Assembly: GCF_051297175.1 (NCBI RefSeq)
Contig: NZ_JBINNY010000001.1
Coordinates: 992,001 to 1,056,000 of the forward strand
Origin: Dryocola sp051297175
GTDB lineage: Bacteria; Pseudomonadota; Gammaproteobacteria; Enterobacterales; Enterobacteriaceae
DNA length: 64,000 nt
Reading direction: 5' to 3'
Position 1 is the first letter of the stretch. The number at the start of each line of letters is the position of its first letter. Shown here one piece after another: positions 42,882 through 51,124 of this stretch. A program made the position numbers and the translations under genes. The notes beneath the pieces are model-generated. The model saw only the letters and a list, made by a program, of their open reading frames with translations. It did not search any database and had not been told where the DNA came from.

Positions 42882-42913
42882 TTTATTGTGGTAAAAATTT
42901 TCATCACAATAAA
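42882..42913. promoter_or_regulatory. Candidate operator of the PTS-nanE genes
   Basis: TTTATTGTG and CACAATAAA are perfect 9-bp arms with 14 bases between, ending 18 bases before the PTS start codon. The spacer contains TAAAAATTTTCA, and a related TAAATTTTCA lies just upstream at 42862-42871. Position over the start region fits repression. Confidence 0.55.
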
Positions 42914-42931
42914 ATGGCGGGGAGAAAATTT

Positions 42932-44488
42932 ATGTCAATGTTTAGCGGAGCGTCATCAGGGGGCTGGTTCGAAAAGGCCCAGCGGTTTGGAAAATCTTTT
43001 ATGCTGCCGGTGGCGGTGCTGCCCGCGGCGGGCCTGCTGCTGGGCATCGGCGGCGCATTGTCCAATCCCAATACCATCGCGGCCTATCCGTTTCTGGACG
43101 TCGCCTGGCTGCAGGGCATTTTCACGATTATGGCCAGCGCCGGGTCGATCGTTTTTGCAAACCTGGCTGTGCTGTTTGCCGTGGGCGTGGCGGTTGGGCT
43201 GGCGAAAGGCGATAAGGGCACCGCGGGGCTTGCCTCGCTGCTCGCCTATCTGGTGATGAACGCCACCATCAACGCGCTGCTGACTTTAAGCGGCAAGCTT
43301 GCGGCGGCTAACCCCGGCGCGGTTGGCCAGGGCATGGCACTGGGCACGCAAACGCTCGAAACCGGGGTGTTCGGCGGGGTCGTCATCGGCCTGGTCACGT
43401 CGCTGCTGCATAACCGTTACAACAAAATCGCGCTGCCGCAGTTCCTGGGCTTTTTCGGCGGCTCGCGCTTCGTGCCAATTGTCAGTTCGATGGCGGCGAT
43501 TGTGGTCGGCGCGGTGATGACCGTCGTCTGGCCGCATTTCCAGAAGCTGATTTTCGGCATGGGCGGGCTGGTAGACGCCACCGGCTATTTCGGCACCTTT
43601 ATCTACGGCTTTGTGCTGCGCATGCTTGGCCCGTTTGGCCTGCACCATATTTTCTATTTACCGTTCTGGACCACGGCGCTCGGCGGCACGGAAATGATTA
43701 ACGGCCAGCTCGTCGAAGGCACGCAGCGCATTTTCTTTGCCCAGCTTGCCGATCCGAATACCCAGCAGTTCTACGTTGGCACCTCGCGGTTTATGTCCGG
43801 GCGCTTCATTACCATGATGTTTGGCCTGATTGGTGCCTGCCTTGCCATGTATCACACGGCCAAGCCGGAGAACCGTAAACGCGTGGCGGGCCTGCTGATT
43901 TCTGCGGCGCTGACCTCGTTCCTGACCGGCATCACCGAGCCGATTGAATTCTCGTTCCTGTTTATCGCGCCGGTGCTGTACGTCATCCACGCGGTGTTCG
44001 ACGGGCTGGCCTTTATGCTGGCGCACATGCTGCACATCACTATCGGGCAGACTTTCTCCGGCGGCTTTATCGATTTCATTCTGTTCGGCGTGCTGCAGGG
44101 CGAGGCGAAAACCAACTGGCTGTTCGTGCCGCTGGTGGGGATTCCGTGGTTCTTCCTCTATTACTTCACCTTCCGCTTCGTTATCACGCGCTTCAACTTT
44201 AAAACGCCGGGGCGGGAAGACGTCACGGTGCAAAGCGAGCAGATGGCGGCGGGCGAGCGCCCCGCGCAGGTCATCGCCGCGCTTGGCGGCAAAGAAAATA
44301 TCGTTGAGCTGGACTGCTGCGCCACCAGGCTGCGCGTCACGCTGCATGACGGGGCGCTCATCGACGAAGCCCTGCTGAAAGAAACCGGCGCGCGTGCGGT
44401 CATCCGCCGTGGGAACGGCGTCCAGGTCATTTACGGCCCGCACGTCACCATCATTAAAAACGAAGTAGAGGAGATACTCGTCCCATGA
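42932..44488 (+). CDS. PTS transporter subunit EIIBC, glucose/N-acetylglucosamine family
   Basis: A 518-residue phosphotransferase permease. The EIIC domain (residues about 10-400) has roughly ten hydrophobic segments with PVAVLPAAGLLLGIG, GPFGLHHIFYLPFW and GITEPIEFSFLFIAP, typical of the NagE/PtsG family. A C-terminal EIIB domain carries the phosphorylated cysteine in DCCATRLRV (C463). There is no EIIA domain, so phosphate must come from a separate EIIA such as Crr. The start at 42932 (MSMFSGASS) follows GGGGAG; the longer frame begins inside the operator. It overlaps nanE by four bases, which points to an N-acetylhexosamine, probably ManNAc, as the sugar. Confidence 0.9.
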   Translation: MSMFSGASSGGWFEKAQRFGKSFMLPVAVLPAAGLLLGIGGALSNPNTIAAYPFLDVAWLQGIFTIMASAGSIVFANLAVLFAVGVAVGLAKGDKGTAGLASLLAYLVMNATINALLTLSGKLAAANPGAVGQGMALGTQTLETGVFGGVVIGLVTSLLHNRYNKIALPQFLGFFGGSRFVPIVSSMAAIVVGAVMTVVWPHFQKLIFGMGGLVDATGYFGTFIYGFVLRMLGPFGLHHIFYLPFWTTALGGTEMINGQLVEGTQRIFFAQLADPNTQQFYVGTSRFMSGRFITMMFGLIGACLAMYHTAKPENRKRVAGLLISAALTSFLTGITEPIEFSFLFIAPVLYVIHAVFDGLAFMLAHMLHITIGQTFSGGFIDFILFGVLQGEAKTNWLFVPLVGIPWFFLYYFTFRFVITRFNFKTPGREDVTVQSEQMAAGERPAQVIAALGGKENIVELDCCATRLRVTLHDGALIDEALLKETGARAVIRRGNGVQVIYGPHVTIIKNEVEEILVP

Positions 44489-45183
44489 AAACTTCCATGT
44501 TGTCGCAGATTCAGGGGAAGCTTATCGTCTCCTGCCAGGCGTTGGATAACGAACCGCTGCACAGCCCGTACATTATGTCGCGTATGGCGCTGGCCGCCGC
44601 CCAGGGTGGGGCGTCGGCAATTCGTGCAAACAGCCTCATCGACGTTAAAACGATTATGGAACTCGTAGATTTGCCGGTTATCGCCATTATCAAACGCGAC
44701 TATCCGGGCAGCGACGTGTACATCACGCCGACGCTCAAAGAGGTGGACGAGCTGATGGCCGTTAGCCCGGCGATGATAGCGATGGACGCCACGAGCCACG
44801 TTCGTCCGGGCGAGCTTGACCTGCGCGAGCTGGTTGACGCCGTGCGCGCTCGCTACCCGGAGCTGCTGCTGATGGCGGATATTGCGACGGTAGAAGAGGC
44901 GCGCTATGCCGCAGAAATCGGTTTTGACTGCGTTGGCACGACGCTGCACGGCTACACGGCGGAAACCCAGGGACAAATCCTTGCGCATAACGGCTGCCGG
45001 TTCCTGCGCGACGTGCTGGCGGCGGTGAACGTGCCGGTGATTGCGGAAGGCAACGTGGAAACGCCTGAAATGGCGGCATATTGTCTTGAGCTTGGCGCTC
45101 ATGCGGTGGTGGTCGGCGGGGCGATAACGCGCCCGCAGCAGATTACCCGCCGCTTCGTAAACGCTATGGCTGCGCCGCTGTAG
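44485..45183 (+). CDS. nanE: N-acetylmannosamine-6-phosphate 2-epimerase
   Basis: NanE interconverts ManNAc-6-P and GlcNAc-6-P. The 232-residue TIM-barrel protein shows KLIVSCQALDNEPLHSP at the N-terminus, IIKRDYPGSDVYITPT, AMDATSHVRPG, the lysine/glutamate segment VIAEGNVETPEMAAYCLELGAHAVVVGGAITRP, and length near the 229 of E. coli NanE. The ATG overlaps the PTS stop codon (ATGA), so translation is coupled. In E. coli nanE is in the sialic-acid nan operon. Here no nanA, nanK or nanT is adjacent, so uptake would deliver ManNAc-6-P directly. Confidence 0.93.
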   Translation: MKTSMLSQIQGKLIVSCQALDNEPLHSPYIMSRMALAAAQGGASAIRANSLIDVKTIMELVDLPVIAIIKRDYPGSDVYITPTLKEVDELMAVSPAMIAMDATSHVRPGELDLRELVDAVRARYPELLLMADIATVEEARYAAEIGFDCVGTTLHGYTAETQGQILAHNGCRFLRDVLAAVNVPVIAEGNVETPEMAAYCLELGAHAVVVGGAITRPQQITRRFVNAMAAPL

Positions 45184-45297
45184 CCATAGCCGTGGCCGGC
45201 CCGATTGTTCCCCCTGTCGAGTCGGCCACCCCTTTAAGCATGATCTCAGGCGTAAGTTCTGCGATAATTACCTTTTGCGACTATGACTGAGATGATT

Positions 45298-45969
45298 ATG
45301 CAGTACCCGATTAACGAGATGTTCCAGACCCTGCAAGGGGAGGGCTATTTTACTGGTGTGCCCGCCATATTTATCCGCCTGCAGGGCTGCCCGGTGGGCT
45401 GCGCGTGGTGCGATACCAAACACACCTGGGATAAACTCGCGGATCGTGAAGTATCTCTGTTCAGCATTCTCGCCAAAACCAAAGAAAGCGACAAATGGGG
45501 CGCGGCAAGCCCGGAAGATTTGCTGGCCGTGATGCAACGCCAGGGCTATACCGCCCGCCACGTGGTGATTACCGGCGGCGAGCCGTGCATTCACGACCTC
45601 CACCCGCTGACCTCGCTCCTTGAACACCACGGCTATAGCTGCCAGATTGAAACCAGCGGCACGCATGAAGTGCGCTGCACGGCATCAACCTGGGTGACGG
45701 TTTCGCCAAAGGTGAACATGCGCGGCGGCTACGACGTGCTGTCGCAGGCGCTGGAAAGAGCAGATGAAATCAAGCACCCGGTCGGGCGCATGCGTGATAT
45801 TGAAGCGCTGGACGAACTGCTGGCGACGCTTAATGACGACAAAAACCGCATTATCGCGCTACAGCCCATCAGCCAGAAAGAAGATGCGACCCGCCTGTGC
45901 ATTGAAACCTGTATCGCCCGCAACTGGCGGCTTTCGATGCAAACGCATAAGTATTTGAATATCGCATAG
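45298..45969 (+). CDS. queE: 7-carboxy-7-deazaguanine synthase QueE
   Basis: QueE is a radical-SAM enzyme converting 6-carboxytetrahydropterin to 7-carboxy-7-deazaguanine in preQ0/queuosine synthesis. The start at 45298 (MQYPINEMFQTLQGEG) gives 223 residues as in E. coli. Earlier in-frame ATGs at 45283 and 45295 would not match the family. The cluster cysteines are in GCPVGCAWCDTKHTW (C-x3-C-x2-C), and the SAM-binding motif is ITGGEPCIHDLHPL near residue 90. It is convergent with queD and shares a terminator with it. Confidence 0.95.
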   Translation: MQYPINEMFQTLQGEGYFTGVPAIFIRLQGCPVGCAWCDTKHTWDKLADREVSLFSILAKTKESDKWGAASPEDLLAVMQRQGYTARHVVITGGEPCIHDLHPLTSLLEHHGYSCQIETSGTHEVRCTASTWVTVSPKVNMRGGYDVLSQALERADEIKHPVGRMRDIEALDELLATLNDDKNRIIALQPISQKEDATRLCIETCIARNWRLSMQTHKYLNIA

Positions 45970-45971
45970 CA

Positions 45972-45999
45972 AAAAGGCACCCGAGGGTGCCTTTCTTTT
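45972..45999. terminator. Bidirectional terminator of queE and queD
   Basis: AAAGGCACCC / GGGTGCCTTT is a strong stem followed by CTTTTC on plus and TTTTTGC on minus, three bases after the queE stop. Confidence 0.88.
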
Positions 46000-46043
46000 C
46001 GCGTGTCGGTCGGTTAATGCGAAAGTCGCTACCGAACAAAAGG

Positions 46044-46403
46044 TTAACCCTTATACACACAGCCCGCAGTACAGGTTTCTTTCACCATGACCGCACTCAG
46101 CAGCGGCACCAGCGGCTTCATCTCATCCCAAATCCACTTTGCCAGCACTTCGCTGGTCGGGTTTTCAAGGCCTGGGATATCGTTCAGATAATAGTGATCC
46201 AGCCTGTCGTAGGTGGGTTTAAACGCCGCCTTCAGCTCGGAGAAATCCATAATCCAGCCCGTATGGGGATCGACCTCGCCGGTGATTTCCAGGCGCACCA
46301 TAAACGAGTGGCCGTGCAGGCGACCGCACTTATGACCTTCCGGCACGTGCGGCAGGCGGTGAGCGGCTTCGAAGGTAAAATCTTTAAACAGGGTGGTGGT
46401 CAT
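46044..46403 (-). CDS. queD: 6-carboxy-5,6,7,8-tetrahydropterin synthase QueD
   Basis: QueD converts dihydroneopterin triphosphate to 6-carboxytetrahydropterin, the first committed step towards queuosine. The 119-residue protein is a PTPS-fold enzyme. Zinc-binding histidines are in FEAAHRLPHVPEG and RLHGHSFMVRLEI, the active cysteine is in HKCGRLHGHS, and the catalytic-type segment MDFSELKAAFKPTYDRLDHYYLND follows. Length is close to the 121 of E. coli. It diverges from cysJ across about 330 bases. Confidence 0.95.
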   Translation of the reverse strand: MTTTLFKDFTFEAAHRLPHVPEGHKCGRLHGHSFMVRLEITGEVDPHTGWIMDFSELKAAFKPTYDRLDHYYLNDIPGLENPTSEVLAKWIWDEMKPLVPLLSAVMVKETCTAGCVYKG

Positions 46404-46730
46404 TATTGCAGTCTCAGTTAGTGCTGGGGAGTCGAGCGAAAAACCGCCGCATAGTACCGGAAACCACTATTTTGCGCATTAACTAAAACTAGCATGCGGG
46501 CTTATTGCAGCTAGTAGGCCAGGTTTTGTTATTTAAATTTATATATTTCAAATGGTTAATTAATCGCTTTAAATGCTATGTCTTACCCGTAAAAGCGGTT
46601 AGTCATTTTGGTTATTTGTTATTTCCATCCCTTCTTTAATTGTTACTATCAGCCTCGTTAACCTTAGGTTATTCCCGTTTATTCGTTCGATTTTAATGAC
46701 GGACCTTTTGCTACTGGAACCCAATCAAGC
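46404..46730. other. queD-cysJ divergent promoter region
   Basis: About 330 AT-rich bases with no gene. A CysB-like element TTATTCCCGTT lies at 46669-46679, roughly 55-60 bases before cysJ, in a good position for activation. No stem-loop or other repeat was found. Confidence 0.6.
46669..46679. promoter_or_regulatory. CysB-like half site before cysJ
   Basis: TTATTCCCGTT resembles the TTATTCC(C)TT element described in CysB activation sites. The same TTATTCC core occurs before cysD at 53680. Without binding data this is tentative. Confidence 0.4.
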
Positions 46731-48536
46731 ATGACAACTCAGGCCCCACCGACCGCTTTGCTGCCGCTGACCCCGGAGCAGCTGGCACGCCTCCAGGCGG
46801 CGACCACTGACTTTTCGCAGACCCAACTGGCTTGGCTATCCGGCTATTTCTGGGGAATGCTCAACCAACAGCCTGGTGCGGTTGCCGCCGCTCCGGCACC
46901 CGTTGCCGAAGCGCCCGCTATCACGCTGATTTCCGCATCGCAGACCGGCAACGCGCGCCGTGTGAGCGAACAGCTACGCGACGACCTGCTGGCGGCAAAG
47001 CTGAACGTCAATCTGGTCAACGCGGGCGACTATAAGTTCAAACAAATCGCTCAAGAAAAGCTGCTGATTGTCGTGACGTCAACCCAGGGTGAAGGCGAGC
47101 CGCCGGAAGAAGCCGTCGCACTGCACAAGTTCCTGTTCTCGAAAAAAGCGCCAAAGCTTAACGACACCGCGTTTGCCGTGTTTAGCCTCGGTGACACCTC
47201 CTACGAATTCTTCTGCCAGTCCGGCAAAGACTTCGACAGCAAGCTCGCCGAACTTGGCGGCGTTCGCCTGCTCGACCGCGTAGATTCAGACGTGGAATTC
47301 CAGGCCGCCGCGCAGGAATGGCGCGGCAAAATCGTCGAGATCCTGAAATCCCGCGTACCGGCTGAAACCCCGGCTCAGGCTGCCGTCACCGCAACCGGCG
47401 TGGTCAACGAAGTCTTCACCAGCCCGTACAGCAAAGAAGCGCCGCTGGCGGCGACGCTCGCGGTGAACCAGAAAATCACCGGGCGTGATTCCGAAAAAGA
47501 CGTGCGCCATTTTGAAATCGATCTCGGCGATTCCGGCCTGCGCTACCAGCCGGGCGATGCGCTTGGCGTCTGGTATCAAAACGATCCCGCGCTGGTGAAA
47601 GAGCTGGTCGAGCTGCTGTGGCTGAAAGGCGATGAGTCCGTCACGGTCGATGGCAAAACGCTTTCGCTTGCCGAAGCGCTGGAGTGGCACTTCGAGCTGA
47701 CCATCAACACCGCCAACATCGTCGAGAAGTACGCCCAGCTGACGCGCAACGCCGCGCTGCTGGACCTGGTGGGCGACAAAACCAAATTACAGCACTACGC
47801 CCAGAGCACGCCAATTGTCGACATGGTGCGTTATGCCCCGGCGGAGCTTACCGCTGAGCAGCTGATTGACCTGCTGCGCCCGCTGACGCCGCGCCTGTAC
47901 TCCATCGCCTCTTCGCAGGCGGAGGCTGAAAGCGAAGTGCATATCACCGTGGGCGTTGTGCGCTACGAAATTGAAGGCCGCGCCCGCACCGGCGGCGCTT
48001 CGGGGTTCCTCGCCGATCGTTTAGAAGAAGATGGCGAAGTGCGCGTGTTTATCGAGCACAACGACAACTTCCGCCTGCCGGCCAACCCGGACACCCCGGT
48101 AATTATGATTGGCCCAGGCACAGGCATCGCGCCGTTCCGCGCCTTTATGCAGCAGCGTGAAAACGACGGCGCAACCGGCAAAAACTGGCTGTTCTTCGGC
48201 AACCCGCACTTTACCGACGACTTCCTGTATCAGGTGGAGTGGCAGCGCTACGTCAAAGACGGCCTGCTGACGAATATCGACCTCGCCTGGTCCCGCGACC
48301 AGGACCATAAAATATACGTACAAGATAAACTGCGCGAAAAAGGCGCGGAGCTGTGGAGCTGGATCAAAGACGGCGCCCACATTTATGTCTGCGGCGATGC
48401 CAATCGCATGGCTAAAGACGTTGAGCTTGCATTACTGGAAGTGGTGGCCGAGTTCGGTGGCATGGATACCGAAACGGCAGATGAATTTTTAAGTGAGCTG
48501 CGCGTCGAGCGCCGTTATCAGCGAGATGTCTACTAA
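46731..48536 (+). CDS. cysJ: Sulfite reductase flavoprotein alpha subunit
   Basis: CysJ passes electrons from NADPH through FAD and FMN to the CysI hemoprotein in assimilatory sulfite reductase. The 601-residue protein has a flavodoxin-like FMN domain (SASQTGNARRVSEQL, TSTQGEGEPPEEA, SLGDTSYEFFCQSG) in residues about 60-210, then an FAD domain (PRLYSIASSQ, GGASGFLADRL) and an NADPH domain (IGPGTGIAPFRAFMQQRE, FFGNPHFTDDFLYQ). It ends in ERRYQRDVY. Its TAA overlaps the cysI ATG (TAATG), so translation is coupled. Confidence 0.97.
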   Translation: MTTQAPPTALLPLTPEQLARLQAATTDFSQTQLAWLSGYFWGMLNQQPGAVAAAPAPVAEAPAITLISASQTGNARRVSEQLRDDLLAAKLNVNLVNAGDYKFKQIAQEKLLIVVTSTQGEGEPPEEAVALHKFLFSKKAPKLNDTAFAVFSLGDTSYEFFCQSGKDFDSKLAELGGVRLLDRVDSDVEFQAAAQEWRGKIVEILKSRVPAETPAQAAVTATGVVNEVFTSPYSKEAPLAATLAVNQKITGRDSEKDVRHFEIDLGDSGLRYQPGDALGVWYQNDPALVKELVELLWLKGDESVTVDGKTLSLAEALEWHFELTINTANIVEKYAQLTRNAALLDLVGDKTKLQHYAQSTPIVDMVRYAPAELTAEQLIDLLRPLTPRLYSIASSQAEAESEVHITVGVVRYEIEGRARTGGASGFLADRLEEDGEVRVFIEHNDNFRLPANPDTPVIMIGPGTGIAPFRAFMQQRENDGATGKNWLFFGNPHFTDDFLYQVEWQRYVKDGLLTNIDLAWSRDQDHKIYVQDKLREKGAELWSWIKDGAHIYVCGDANRMAKDVELALLEVVAEFGGMDTETADEFLSELRVERRYQRDVY

Positions 48537-50248
48537 TGAGCGAAAAACATCCAGGCCCACTGGTGGTCGAAGGCAAACTGGTCGACGCCGAGCGCCTCAA
48601 GCGCGACAGTAACTTCCTGCGCGGCACCATCAAAGAAGACCTAAGCGACGGGCTGACCGGTGGTTTCAACGGCGACAACTTCCTGCTCATCCGTTTCCAC
48701 GGTATGTATCAGCAGGACGACCGTGATATCCGCGCCGAGCGCGCCGAGCAGAAGCTGGAGCCGCGCCACGCCATGATGCTGCGCTGCCGCCTGCCGGGGG
48801 GCATCATCACCACCCAGCAGTGGCAGGCGATTGATAAATTTGCCGAAGACAAAACCATCTATGGCAGCATCCGCCTGACCAACCGCCAGACCTTCCAGTT
48901 TCACGGCATTCTGAAAAAGAACGTCAAACCGGCGCACGAGATGCTGCACGAAGTGGGGCTTGACGCACTGGCAACCGCCAACGACGTTAACCGTAACGTG
49001 CTTTGCACTTCCAACCCGGTGGAGTCCGAGCTGCATCAGGAAGCCTACGAGTGGGCGAAAAAGCTCTCCGAGCACCTGCTGCCGCGCACCCGCGCTTATG
49101 CAGAAATCTGGTGGGATCAGGAAAAGGTCGCCACCACCGACGAAGAGCCGATTCTGGGCGCAACCTACCTGCCGCGTAAGTTTAAAACCACGGTGGTTGT
49201 TCCGCCGCAGAACGACGTCGATCTGCACGCCAACGACATGAACTTCATCGCCATCGCCAAAGACGGCAAGCTGGTGGGCTTCAACCTGCTGGTGGGCGGC
49301 GGCCTGTCTATCGAGCATGGCAACAAGGCGACCTACGCGCGTACCGCCAGCGAATTCGGCTATATCCCGCTTGAGCACACGCTGGCAGTAGCGGAAGCCG
49401 TGGTCACCACGCAGCGCGACTGGGGCAACCGTACCGACCGTAAAAACGCCAAAACCAAATATACCCTTGAGCGCGTGGGCGTGGACGTCTTTAAGGCGGA
49501 AGTTGAGCGTCGCGCGGGGATTAAATTCGAGCCGATTCGCCCGTATGAATTTACCGGTCGCGGCGACCGCATCGGCTGGGTCAAGGGTATCGACGACAAA
49601 TGGCACCTGACGCTGTTTATCGAAAATGGCCGTATCCTCGACTATCCGGGGCGCCCGCTGAAAACCGGGCTGCTTGAAATTGCTAAGATCCATAAGGGTG
49701 ACTTCCGCCTCACCGCCAACCAGAACCTGATCGTGGCGGGCGTGCCGGAAGCTGAAAAGGCAAAAATCGAGAAGCTTGCCCGCGACCACGGGCTGATGCA
49801 CGCGGTAAAACCGCAGCGTGAAAATTCCATGGCCTGCGTGGCGTTTCCGACCTGCCCGCTGGCGATGGCCGAAGCCGAGCGCTTCCTGCCGCAGTTCGTC
49901 ACCAAAGTGGAAGAGGTGTTGGAAAAACACAACGTGCCGGACGAGCACATCGTGACGCGCGTAACGGGCTGTCCGAACGGCTGCGGCCGCGCGATGCTGG
50001 CGGAAATTGGCCTGGTGGGTAAAGCGCCGGGGCGCTACAACCTGCACATCGGCGGCAACCGCATCGGCACGCGCATTCCGCGCATGTACCGTGAAAACAT
50101 CACCGAGCCGGAAATTCTCGCCTCGATTGATGAGCTGGTCGGGCGCTGGTCGAAAGAGCGCGAAGCGGACGAAGGCTTCGGCGATTTCACCATTCGCGCC
50201 GGGATTATCCGCCCGGTGCTCGACCCGGCGCGGGATCTGTGGGATTAA
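48536..50248 (+). CDS. cysI: Sulfite reductase hemoprotein beta subunit
   Basis: CysI carries siroheme and a [4Fe-4S] cluster and reduces sulfite to sulfide by six electrons. The 570-residue length equals E. coli. The four cluster cysteines are in ACVAFPTCPLAMAE and RVTGCPNGCGRAML near residues 430-485. Siroheme/sulfite-binding arginines lie in SIRLTNRQTFQFHG (first repeat) and DFRLTANQNLIVAG (second repeat), showing the duplicated nitrite/sulfite reductase half-domains. The siroheme synthase CysG is not in this window. A BIME separates it from cysH. Confidence 0.97.
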   Translation: MSEKHPGPLVVEGKLVDAERLKRDSNFLRGTIKEDLSDGLTGGFNGDNFLLIRFHGMYQQDDRDIRAERAEQKLEPRHAMMLRCRLPGGIITTQQWQAIDKFAEDKTIYGSIRLTNRQTFQFHGILKKNVKPAHEMLHEVGLDALATANDVNRNVLCTSNPVESELHQEAYEWAKKLSEHLLPRTRAYAEIWWDQEKVATTDEEPILGATYLPRKFKTTVVVPPQNDVDLHANDMNFIAIAKDGKLVGFNLLVGGGLSIEHGNKATYARTASEFGYIPLEHTLAVAEAVVTTQRDWGNRTDRKNAKTKYTLERVGVDVFKAEVERRAGIKFEPIRPYEFTGRGDRIGWVKGIDDKWHLTLFIENGRILDYPGRPLKTGLLEIAKIHKGDFRLTANQNLIVAGVPEAEKAKIEKLARDHGLMHAVKPQRENSMACVAFPTCPLAMAEAERFLPQFVTKVEEVLEKHNVPDEHIVTRVTGCPNGCGRAMLAEIGLVGKAPGRYNLHIGGNRIGTRIPRMYRENITEPEILASIDELVGRWSKEREADEGFGDFTIRAGIIRPVLDPARDLWD

Positions 50249-50257
50249 CGGCTTAAC

Positions 50258-50327
50258 GGCGGGTGGCGTTTTGCTTACCCGCCCTACGACGAACCTGTAG
50301 GGTGGATAAGCGTTAGCGCCATCCACC
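50258..50327. repeat. BIME inside the cysJIH operon
   Basis: GGCGGGTGGCG / TTGCTTACCCGCC (50258-50283) and GTAGGGTGGATAAGCG / CGCCATCCACC (50297-50327) occupy the 106-base cysI-cysH gap. REP hairpins can stabilise the upstream mRNA, so they may adjust cysJI against cysH expression. Confidence 0.85.
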
Positions 50328-50354
50328 ACCTGTTCACCAACAAGCGAGGCACGT

Positions 50355-51086
50355 ATGTCCGTACTCGATCTAAAAGCACTCAACGAGCTACCGAAGGTCG
50401 AACGCGTAATGGCGCTGGCCGAGGTTAACGCCCAGCTCGAAAAACTCAGCGCCGAGCAGCGCGTGGCCTGGGCGCTGGAAAACCTGCCCGGCGAGTTTGT
50501 GCTCTCTTCAAGCTTTGGGATTCAGGCGGCGGTGAGCCTGCACCTGGTGACGCGGCAATATCCGGACATCCCGGTGATCCTGACCGATACCGGCTACCTG
50601 TTCCCGGAAACCTATCGGTTTATCGACGAGCTGACGGATAAGCTGAAGCTTAACCTCAAGGTTTTCAGCGCCAAAGAGAGCGCGGCCTGGCAGGAAGCGC
50701 GCTACGGCAAGCTGTGGGAGCAGGGCGTCGAAGGCATTGAGAAATACAACGAAATCAACAAAGTTGAGCCGATGAACCGCGCGCTCCGAGAGCTGAACGG
50801 CCAGACCTGGTTTGCAGGCCTAAGGCGCGAGCAGTCCGGCAGCCGGGCCAACCTGCCGGTGCTGGCGATTCAGCGCGGCGTGTTCAAGATCCTGCCGATT
50901 ATCGACTGGGACAACCGCACGGTTTACCAGTATCTGACGGAACACGGGCTGAAGTACCACCCGCTGTGGGATGAGGGCTATCTGTCAGTTGGCGATACCC
51001 ACACCACCCGCAAATGGGAGCCGGGCATGGCCGAAGAAGAAACGCGATTCTTTGGGCTTAAGCGCGAGTGCGGGCTGCACGAGTAA
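50355..51086 (+). CDS. cysH: Phosphoadenosine phosphosulfate reductase
   Basis: CysH reduces PAPS to sulfite and PAP using thioredoxin. The 243-residue protein has the PP-loop-like segment VLSSSFGIQAAVSLHLV near residue 50, substrate-binding GLRREQSGSRANLPVL near 155, and the catalytic cysteine C239 in the C-terminal KRECGLHE. The absence of the extra CC/CxxC cysteines marks it as the PAPS-specific, cluster-free type. A ribosome site (AAGCGAGG) precedes ATG 50355. It ends the cysJIH group, with a terminator at 51093. Confidence 0.96.
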   Translation: MSVLDLKALNELPKVERVMALAEVNAQLEKLSAEQRVAWALENLPGEFVLSSSFGIQAAVSLHLVTRQYPDIPVILTDTGYLFPETYRFIDELTDKLKLNLKVFSAKESAAWQEARYGKLWEQGVEGIEKYNEINKVEPMNRALRELNGQTWFAGLRREQSGSRANLPVLAIQRGVFKILPIIDWDNRTVYQYLTEHGLKYHPLWDEGYLSVGDTHTTRKWEPGMAEEETRFFGLKRECGLHE

Positions 51087-51092
51087 ACAAAA

Positions 51093-51117
51093 CGCCCCTC
51101 TGAAAGCGGGGCGGTCT
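51093..51117. terminator. Bidirectional terminator between cysH and the gene at 51125
   Basis: CGCCCC / GGGGCG stem with a nine-base loop. The minus strand continues GTTTTGTTT and the plus strand GTCTTTC, so it best fits the minus-strand gene but may serve both. Confidence 0.75.
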
Positions 51118-51124
51118 TTCATCG

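Noticed and set aside
45184..45230. GTGGCCG...CGGCCAC stem after nanE as a terminator
   Set aside because: The arms are far apart, the loop is long and there is no T tract; termination here is not supported.
48641..50383. 580-codon open frame on the minus strand opposite cysI
   Set aside because: It mirrors the codon pattern of the GC-rich cysI gene, its translation shows no recognisable domain, and cysI is certain by homology. It is a shadow frame.
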